Below, in pieces: positions 56,688 through 64,000 of a stretch of 64,000 bases of DNA. Position 1 is the stretch's first letter. The number at the start of each line of letters is the position of its first letter. The notes under the pieces are model-generated. The model did not search any database, was not told the DNA's origin, and saw only the letters and a program-made list of their open reading frames with translations. The stretch is taken from the NCBI GenBank assembly GCA_021521415.1, contig JAIQDT010001644.1, positions 248,001 to 312,000 of the forward strand, given 5' to 3'. The position numbers and the translations under genes were made by a program. The stretch comes from Bidens hawaiensis (Eukaryota > Streptophyta > Magnoliopsida > Asterales > Asteraceae).

Positions 56688-58336
56688 CTACAAAATTTAA
56701 CAAAGTTCTATTTAGTATTATAATCAATTTAATTATTAATACCCTTTTTTTTCCAGATTTTAAAATAATAATTAAATTCTAGAATCCAACGATAAATCAA
56801 ATTTCGGTTAGGTGACCTTTATCCCGTTATTTGATTTAACAAGGTAGTCAACCTTGACAATTGCAACCCTTTGCAACTTCTAGAGGTATGGGACCATTCG
56901 AAATCCTTATTTCGTGTTGGCATGTTTATCCCATCAACACCATTGGATCCCATGCTTAGGTGACCTTTATCACATGGTTTCCAATTCAAGTCGTCCTACT
57001 TGTATAAACATGTAAGATTAACATACAAGTGGTTAGGTGACCTTTATCCCACAAATATGTTAATATTACCCTAAGTATATTAGTTTGCTCAAAATGGTTA
57101 GGTGACCTTTATCCCATTTAAAGTTCCCTAATACGTTAAGTGTCATACAAAAAGGATGGTGTTAGACTTGTTTCCTTGGTAATTTTAAAAGGGATTTAAA
57201 TTTTCAAATATTCTTAGTTGAAAAACATTATGCCATATCCTAACATGCATTTAGAAATATGGCGATTTTGAAAACCAATTTTCAAGGTTCTAGTTATAAT
57301 AAAACCAATTTTATTATATTTTAGTGATCGCTTAGTTTTAGTAAACCCATTTAATTAAACTAAATGACGCGATATTACCAAATATATATTAGAACCCGTT
57401 TTATGCTTGTTGTCGTTCCTATGTGACGGTTTGGATATCCTAATATCTATCAACCACACATTACATTAAGTAAAACAAACAACCAAGCATACACATGCAA
57501 AATATAGTCATAACCGAAAACCGCTAAATTTGACCATACTTGTTAGCCGAAACAAGTATAGGTCATAAGTCACACCTAAGGGACAAAACATGACACAAGG
57601 ATGGAATGTTGACTCCCACTTGATCTTGCATCCAAATGCTTCAAGTTTCCTCTCCAAGTTGTTGTGTTCTTGTTGGGCTTGTTAATGGACTCCAAACTTC
57701 CAAAAGTCTTCTTGGGCCCAAGAGTGAAATTTATGGGCTTAATGGGCTTGAATCCCATGATGGGCCGGTGAGGCCCAACAAGCCCAAAATTTCGGCCCAA
57801 CCAATTTCACCAAATCTTGCATCTTCTAATTTTTACAAAAATGTATCCTAATACATATTTTTCTAAAAAAAAAGGAAATGCAACTAATCTATTTATTACA
57901 TACCAACTTATGAATAAATAAATTACATAAGCCTAAGATTATGAATTATTACAACCATATTGAATAATAAACATAATCAACATACACAAAACAACAATCA
58001 ACACATCCAAGGTCTAGGTTTCGGTTATGACACATCCAAACATACCAAATGTTCTAAGCATGCAACCTAAGCAACCATTGCCCAAAATTACAAAACCATA
58101 AGGTGCCCCCCCCCCCCAAAGAGGCTACGGCCACCCCCCCCCCCCCCCCAAAAAATACAATTTTTTAAATTTCAACATCCAAATGTTAAATGGTTTCCTA
58201 AGATCTTTTCATGCATGTCAAGATCTTACAAAACCATGAGGGGTCAAATCCACCAAAAAAAAATTTCGGACCTCCCTTTTCACCCATGAAAAATCCGAAA
58301 TGTATGAACACAAAAGAAGCATAAGTCCTTGTAACC
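56688..58336 (-). other. Copia-2 untranslated leader with repeated GGTTAGGTGACCTTTATCCC
   Basis: 1.65 kb between PBS and gag, no supported ORF. The 20-mer occurs at 56806-56825, 57031-57050 and 57096-57115, with a shorter variant at 56955-56973 (plus-strand wording). The copia-1 leader has the complementary motif. Two C-runs lie at 58106-58149. Confidence 0.75.
58106..58149. repeat. Two poly-C runs (12 and 16 C) in the copia-2 leader
   Basis: C-runs at 58106-58117 and 58134-58149, separated by AAAGAGGCTACGGCCA. On the coding strand these are G-runs. They are prone to sequencing error. Confidence 0.9.
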
Positions 58337-58350
58337 GGCTCTTGATGCCA
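58337..58350 (-). other. Copia-2 primer-binding site
   Basis: GGCTCTTGATGCCA on the plus strand is TGGCATCAAGAGCC on the coding strand, one base inside the 5' LTR, identical to copia-1. Confidence 0.85.
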
Positions 58351-58351
58351 T

Positions 58352-59250
58352 TGTTGGGTTTTATACAAGATTATCAAAGTTCAAGTTAACCATATTTAAC
58401 TAGAAAACGCAACGGAAGCTTAGATTTTATAACTTGTTATGAACATACCATTATGTTAAAACTAAAACCCAAAGAACAAGGATCAATATTACAAGAACAA
58501 TATGCTTACAAAATGTAAATGGTACCTTCTTATACCTTATAAGAAGATGTAGATGGATGAAGAAGATGATGTCTTCAAATGGCAAGGTTGCAAAGGAGAA
58601 ACCCTCAAGTTTTGTATACCCCAAGCTTTGAATCAACAACACCAATTGATGCTAGGATTTGAACACTTTAATCAAGCTCACAAAAAACCCAAAATGGCCA
58701 AAGTGGCCGTGAGTTTTTTTTGAGAGAGAGAAAGAGAGGATGTTTTGTTTACTTGAAATTCAAAAATGAGACAAGAACCAAATTGCATGTGTTGTGAATG
58801 GAGAAGTATAAAGGAGGTCAACACTAGAAGACAAAACCTTGATTGGACAATCCTTCCACCCACATGGGGTGGCCGGTTTTGTTATTATTTTTTTTTTTTT
58901 TTTTTTTGTGTTTTTTTTTTTTTTTTTGTTTTAACCATTTAAAACATCTCCAATTATTTTATAAAACTCATTTTTATAAAATGCACATACATTTATGTAA
59001 TTATTTAACCAATTAAATAATTAATTTATATAAACAAATTATCCAGATAATTTATTTAAATCCTCAAGTGTGTTTGTTTAGAAAACCAATTTTCTAAACA
59101 CGTAGTGTTCGGTATTCGTTTAAATGATCAAATCATTAAAAGAATACATTTGGTGTCGTCTAGCTTGTTATTGGGTATGACCCGACTTGGATCAAACACA
59201 GTTAGCCACATTAGTATAAGTATGTGTCTCGGGCATACGTAATTCCAACA
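58352..59250 (-). repeat. Copia-2 5' LTR (899 bp)
   Basis: Nearly identical to 51010-51910. The differences I see are C/T in CAAGC/TTTTG, A/G in AAAGA/GAGG, A/T in GGACAAA/TCC, and T-run length. It carries the promoter for copia-2 transcription. Confidence 0.95.
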
Positions 59251-59255
59251 TCTAC

Positions 59256-59776
59256 ACCATTAACAACTTGATCATGTTTTGATCAAAATTTTGTGATTAT
59301 GCAAAAATTCATTTGATAACTCATTTAAAACCTTCAAATTTGACATAAAGACATATTTTGACACAAACAGTTGAAACATATTCAAATCTTAATAATTTTC
59401 AACATAATTAAAACAGGCAGACATTTGCAACATTCACAGTCTATCCTATTCTAATAACATCTAGATGATCAGATAGCACACATATTCAATCAATCATAAT
59501 CAAGTGATTACTCATGATATCAGATAAGCATTTTAATTCACATAGACAGATCAAACTACTTATCATAAAATCAAATCAGTTAACTGATAGTCAATCATTA
59601 GCATCAATGACACATAAATAGCACAGATAATCAATTAAGAACTAATCAGTTAACAACAAACAAGTCATATTCATAACATATTCATTTAACATATTCATTC
59701 AACATTTAAAGTATGTGACCTCTAGTAAGAATAGTCAATTAGCACATAGAGACACACACTAAGCACACATCCTCAA
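59256..59776 (-). other. SIRE-2 3' untranslated region, second part
   Basis: It continues after copia-2 with ACCATTAACAACTTGATCAT, matching SIRE-1 at about 25805. AT-rich, no ORF supported. Confidence 0.8.
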
Positions 59777-61360
59777 TCAGACCTCATCTGAGTTGATCAT
59801 ACCTAGAGCTTTTAGAAGAAAGTTGAATCTGGTTCTGTCAAGTGGCTTGGTGAATAGGTCAGCCAAGTTGTCATTTGTGTCAACTCTCTGCATTTCAATC
59901 AAACCTTTTTCATTGCAATCTCTAATGAAGTGATGTCTGATTTCAATATGTTTAGTCTTTGAGTGTTGGACTGGATTCTTTACAATAAAGTATGCAGCAG
60001 TATTATCAATGAGAATAGGTGTATTCAGAAAATTCAAACCATAATCCATCATCTGGTTTTGAATCCATAGAACTTGTGCACCGCAGGCAGATGCAGCAAC
60101 ATATTCAGCTTCTGCAGTTGAGATTGAGACAATTGTTTGCTTCTTACATTGCTATGACACTAGCCTTTCTCCCAAGAATTGACATCCTCCTGAGGTTGAC
60201 TTCCTGCTCATGTTACAACGATCGTAATCACTTTCTGTGTAGGCAATAAGGTCAAAAGATTGGTTCTTTTGATACCAAATCCCCAAGTCTGGTCTTCCCT
60301 TCAAATATCTGAATATTCTTTTAACAGCATTCATGTGAGAGACTTTTGGACTTGATTGGAATCTTGCACAGACACACACCTCAAACATAATGTCAGGTCT
60401 TGTAGCAGTCAGGTACACCAGAGATCCAATTTTGGCTTTGTATTCATGTTCATCCACATGCTTCCCCTTTTCATCTACAATCATCTTTTCTTTGGTGTTC
60501 ATTGCAGTTGAAGCAGTTTTGTATTCATGACAGTTGAACTTGTTCAAGATATCCTGCACATATTTAGTATGGTGAATGAAGATCCTCTCAGCCTTTTGCT
60601 GAACTTGCAGTCCAAGAAAGAAGTTCATTTCTCCCATAGATCTCATGCTATATTTGGATTTCATCACCCCTTCAAACTCCAAACACATTCGTTCATTGGT
60701 TGAACCAAAGATTATATCATCAACATAGACTTGTAACAGCAGCAAGTCTAATCCCTTTCTTTCGTAGAAGAGTGTCTTGTCAATGGCTCCCCTTAGAAAA
60801 CCATTTTCAATAAGATGATTTGACAGCTCATCATACCATGCTCTAGGAGCCTGATGCAATCCATAAAGGGCTTTGTTTAGCTTATACACCCTGTTTGGAT
60901 ACATTGGATCCTCAAAACCAGGAGGTTGAGCAACATACACCTTTTCATCAATCTTTCCATTTAGAAATGCTGACTTTAAATCAAGCTGGAATACTCTAAT
61001 GTTCTTTGAGGCAGCATATGCAAGAAAAATCCTGATAGCTTCAAGTCTTGCCACAGGAACAAAAACTTCCTCAAAGTCTATTCCTTCCTCTTGAAGGCAT
61101 CCCAGTGCCACAAGCCTAGCTTTATTCTTAATCACCAAACCCCTCTCATCCCTTTTGTTTCTGAAAACCCATTTGGTTCCTATTGCATATCTGTCAATTG
61201 TTCTATCAACAAGATCCCACACATGTAGATCTCTGAACATTGCCAGTTCTTCCTGCATTGCTTCTATCCAACTATTGTCTTTTAGTGCTTGAGCAATGTT
61301 TTTAGGCTCTATTTGGGATAGAAAGAAGGAGTAAAGACAGATGTTTGCAATTTCTGAATG
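59777..61360 (-). pseudogene. SIRE-2 RT and RNase H, two stops
   Basis: The main frame (61258-60152) opens [20 protein letters not shown] and holds [11 protein letters not shown] (first catalytic Asp followed by Leu instead of Val), [38 protein letters not shown] and [18 protein letters not shown]-to-TAG change at about 60150-60152, in SWQCKKQT as read from SIRE-1, cuts off RNase H. Beyond it come STAEAEYVAASACGAQVLWI and the frame 60052-59777 (IDNTAAYF, KTKHIEIRHHFIRDC). The segment 61361-61259 links from integrase ([15 protein letters not shown]). YVDD is intact, so the RT core is readable, but the stop removes RNase H. Confidence 0.9.
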
Positions 61361-63025
61361 ACTTCATGTGACTCTTTCATGCAAATCTCCAATGATGTTT
61401 TCATAAGGATGATAGTTTTCCACATAAGGAGTTTGAACAATCGTATCTGTAGACACAGTTGTGTCAAGATTTGACTCATTGAATTCTGGTTCTTCGATGA
61501 TCAAATCAGTTTCTGCATCATGAAATTCTGGTGCTTCATCATTATGTTGTACTGAAGTAGATGCACCATTGTTTTCTAAATTCAATCTCTGAAACAAATG
61601 CTGAAATCTTGCAGTAGTTACATCTTCTTCAGTTGTTTGGTTGCTTTGGTTCTCTTCAGTTTGAACTTGATCATTCTCTACTTCTTGATTGTCTTGATTA
61701 ACCTCTGCATGATCATTCTCAGACCTGTTATTGTTTTCTTGATCATTTTCTTGATCTTGATCAGTAATATCACTTGAGGAGTTCTTCACAAAAGTATATT
61801 CCTTTTCTTTTCTAGCAACCTTTTTCCACAATTCTTCTAAGTCCAGTGGTTTCTTCCTTTTCTCTTCAATTACACTGGTCTTGTAGAATGAGTCATCAAA
61901 GTCTTCAGGGTAAATCTTGAAAGACCTTATCAACTTTTCATGATCAAACAGCCATGCTGCACCATCAACTTTGTTGAATTGATTCTCATTAAAGATGATG
62001 TTAGATGATTCTATGACACTCATATGGTCTTTCACATATACTCTGTATGTCTTTGAGTGTGTAGAATATTCAACAAAGAAACAATCTAGAGATTTTGTTT
62101 GAAACTTGTTCAAATATACCCTTGTGTTCAGAAGAAAACATTTGCATCCAAAGGGCTTGAAAAACTTGATATAAGGCTTTCTGTTGTGGAATATTTCATA
62201 TGGAGTTGTGTTATGCCTTTTGTTGACAAGCACCCTGTTCTGAACATAGCAGGCTGTATTTAAGGCTTCAGCCCAAAAAGTAACAGGCAAGTTAGCATCT
62301 GCTAACATGGTTCTTGCAGCTTCAATTAAAGTTCTATTTCTTCTTTCTACAACACCATTTTCTTCAGAAGTTCTTGGAGCTGAGAATTGTTGAAGTATGC
62401 CCTTTTCTGCACAAAATTCTTGCATAACTCCATTCGTGAACTCAGTACCATTGTCACTTCTCATCATTTTAACCTTCTTATTCAATTTTTTCTTAATCAT
62501 TGTTACACAACCCTTAATCAACTCTGCAGTCTCATCTTTGGTACTTAGAAAATAAACCCAAGTATATCTTGAATAGTCATCAATGTTCACAAGACAGTAT
62601 CTTTTCTTTCCTATACTTGGCACACTTACAGGACCGAACAGATCCATGTGAAGTAATTCAAGTATTTGATCAATTGAGTTGATGAGCTTTGACTTATGAG
62701 AAGATTTGTGTTGTTTTCCTTTCTGACATGAATTACAATGATCTTCCAATTTGAATTCTCTTGTAGGTAATCCAATCACATGTTCACCTTTCACAAGTCT
62801 GTTCATGTTCTTCAAGTTCACATGACACAGTTTCCTATGCCACAATTTTGACTCATTTTCAGTGGCTTTGGAAACAATTAAAACAGCTTCTTTCATATTC
62901 AGTTTATACAAATTACCATTTCTTGGTGCCATAATCATAATCATTTCAGGTGGAATCACAAACTTAGGTTTTAAGATGAAACAGTGGGAATCATCAAAAC
63001 TGACTTTGTAACCCTTATCATACAT
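61361..63025 (-). pseudogene. SIRE-2 integrase and linker, long open stretch
   Basis: 553 codons open on the minus strand. HHCC: LWHRKLCHVNLKNMNRL...CNSCQKGK. Core: MDLFGPVSVPSIGKKRY (first Asp), MMRSDNGTEFTNG (second Asp), ENGVVERRNRTL (Glu), so DDE is complete; the usual TPEQNGVAER reads TSEENGVVER. An acidic Asn/Gln/Asp-rich linker follows (QDQENDQENNNRSENDH). The frame ends at a TGA at about 61361-61363 (an Arg codon in SIRE-1) and is separated from protease by a stop just upstream of 63025. It is the best-preserved integrase in the window apart from copia-2. Confidence 0.9.
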
Positions 63026-63232
63026 TTATGATATACTCAGTAGATTATACTGAAGACCTTCAACATGAAACACATTGTCAAATGAAACCTTTCCATTTGT
63101 CAGGATTCCTTTCCCCACAATCTTTCCACCATTTCCATCACTCCCAAATGCTATAGGACCTTCATACTTTTCTTCATAATTGACAAGTGATCTTTTGTCA
63201 CATGTCATGTGCCTAGAACAACCACTATCCAC
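63026..63232 (-). pseudogene. SIRE-2 aspartic protease remnant
   Basis: MDSGCSRHMTCDKRSLVNYE carries the active-site DSG. The segment matches SIRE-1 protease and ends at a stop after NLLSIS. Just upstream the reading is WYVDSGCSRHM-type with no good start, as expected for part of a polyprotein. Confidence 0.85.
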
Positions 63233-64000
63233 GTACCATATGTCATTCAGATGAGTGGCTGTTCCTGCACAAACACAATTTGATTAGTTGAGTGATGAAG
63301 TGCAGGACATTACAGCTTGCAACACATCATTTTTTGTTTCTGAGACAGCTTGGGAAGTGAGTGTTGTTGGTTCAGGATCTTCATGAGTGACTTCTAAGTT
63401 GTCTGAATTGTCTGTTTCATAACCACACTCTCTTGGGGTTTTAACAAAAGAGGTTGAGTTCTGGTATTCAACTGAGTCATTGACATACTCTTTTATCACA
63501 TAGTCCTTCTTTTCAGAGTAGTCTCTCACATCAGCAACTGTCTCAACCTTAGTTTCTGTCTTAGGTTTCCACAGGAAACCTTGTGGTTCATAACCATGTT
63601 TTAATAAGAACTTCTCATCACCTGTCAGTTCTGTTGATTTCCTTTTTGAAAAGACACCTTTGTTTCTTATCTTTTCATTTCTAGGTGAACCTTGAGATTC
63701 ATCAGATTTGACTGATTGAGTATCTTGTTTGATTCTTAAGGGCTGAAAGTTCTTTTTGGTCAAATTTTCATGTTTCTTAGGAGACATACTTCTTCTTACT
63801 GATTTAGTCACCTGTTTCTTTGATTTGACTTTAGTTTTCTTCTCACTTCTTGTCTCTTCAGCTGATTTCAACTCATCTTTCTTTGTGTTGTCATTTTCAC
63901 ATACCTTTTCTTTTCCCATGTATGCTTCATACTTTTGCTTGTACTGAACAAAGTCTTGCCATACTTAGTTTCATCTGGGACATGAAAGGGTTTGAATTTG
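63233..64000 (-). pseudogene. SIRE-2 gag, C-terminal part, runs off the window
   Basis: The frame 63919-63284 is very Lys/Glu/Ser-rich (KSKKQVTKSVRRSMSPKKHE) and ends RECGYETDNSDNLEVTHEDP. It matches SIRE-1 29794-30400. Near 63955 a one-base deletion relative to SIRE-1 shifts the frame (KYGKTLF against KFGQDFVLYKQ). The capsid and zinc-knuckle parts lie beyond 64000. Confidence 0.82.

Larger units (their letters stand above)
51010..59250 (-). mobile_element. Copia-2: young, apparently intact Ty1/copia element, minus strand
   Basis: 8.24 kb between TG...CA LTRs (51010-51910 and 58352-59250), flanked by TCTAC at 51005-51009 and 59251-59255. The LTRs differ, as far as I can read, by three substitutions plus poly-T length. 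PBS, long leader, one uninterrupted gag-pol ORF, 3' untranslated region and PPT are all present. It is related to copia-1 in protein, leader and PBS. It inserted into the 3' untranslated region of SIRE-2 and is the youngest layer of the window. Confidence 0.96.
48447..64000 (-). mobile_element. SIRE-2: second SIRE-type element, minus strand, runs off the window
   Basis: It starts at TGGCAGGTCCCTGATTTC, an LTR relative of SIRE-1. The order follows SIRE-1: 3' LTR, 3' untranslated region, RNase H, RT, integrase, protease, gag. Copia-2 interrupts it at 51010-59250; the text either side joins as in SIRE-1 25780-25815. The 5' LTR is beyond position 64000, so no target duplication can be checked. 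Coding parts carry fewer lesions than in SIRE-1 but are not intact. Confidence 0.9.

Noticed and set aside
1..64000. Any host single-copy gene or novel defence or biosynthetic system
   Set aside because: Every long open frame can be assigned to a retroelement, and the remaining spacers are AT-rich or repeat DNA without exon-like coding structure that I can support.

Overview
This window is plant nuclear DNA made almost entirely of nested LTR retrotransposons. I find no convincing host gene, no rRNA, no functional tRNA and no CRISPR. The low GC content, the Ty1/copia SIRE-like and Ty3/gypsy Tat- and Athila-like lineages, a tRNA-derived SINE and a terminal-inverted-repeat element all point to a repeat-rich eudicot. 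An asterid such as a member of the Asteraceae is a plausible guess from overall resemblance, not something the sequence proves.

The backbone is one decayed Tat-lineage Ty3/gypsy element, readable in three pieces: protease/RT/RNase H at 4450-6202, RNase H/integrase at 18213-19058 and an integrase core remnant at about 43672-43798. Insertions separate the pieces. Insertion A (6203-18212, target duplication TAAAT) looks like a chromovirus-type solo LTR. It in turn holds an Athila-like LTR (about 6237-8066) and a complete but dead Ty1/copia element, copia-1 (8316-16365, target duplication AAAGT). Insertion B (about 19059-43671) is a second LTR-like block that contains a SINE, a 0.7 kb TIR element and a full-length Tat-like gypsy element, gypsy-2 (21742-43327). 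A minus-strand SIRE-type copia element, SIRE-1 (22441-34884, target duplication TGTAA), sits inside the 5' LTR of gypsy-2. Insertion C starts at 43799: a forward Tat-like element, gypsy-3, is cut in its RT at 47668 by an inverted relative (47669-48446). That relative is cut by a second minus-strand SIRE element, SIRE-2 (48447 to beyond the window end), and SIRE-2 holds an intact minus-strand copia element, copia-2 (51010-59250, target duplication TCTAC).

Copia-2 is the only element that looks capable of activity. It has one uninterrupted 1336-codon gag-pol frame with all expected catalytic motifs, and its two 0.9 kb LTRs differ by only about three substitutions plus poly-T length. Copia-1 is an older relative of the same family. 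SIRE-1, SIRE-2, gypsy-2, gypsy-3 and the backbone all carry stops or frameshifts.

The left edge (1-4070) holds a decayed ORF resembling plant transposon proteins, an Athila-like LTR region with GC-rich palindromes, and a short copia LTR with its primer-binding site. The copia leader is fused to the Tat backbone at a 48 bp duplication. No new kind of biological system is evident. The best leads are structural: repeated leader motifs shared by the two copia copies, hairpin repeats in an LTR that differ in copy number between its two ends, GCCCGAAA-type arrays in SIRE, and the chimeric junction.
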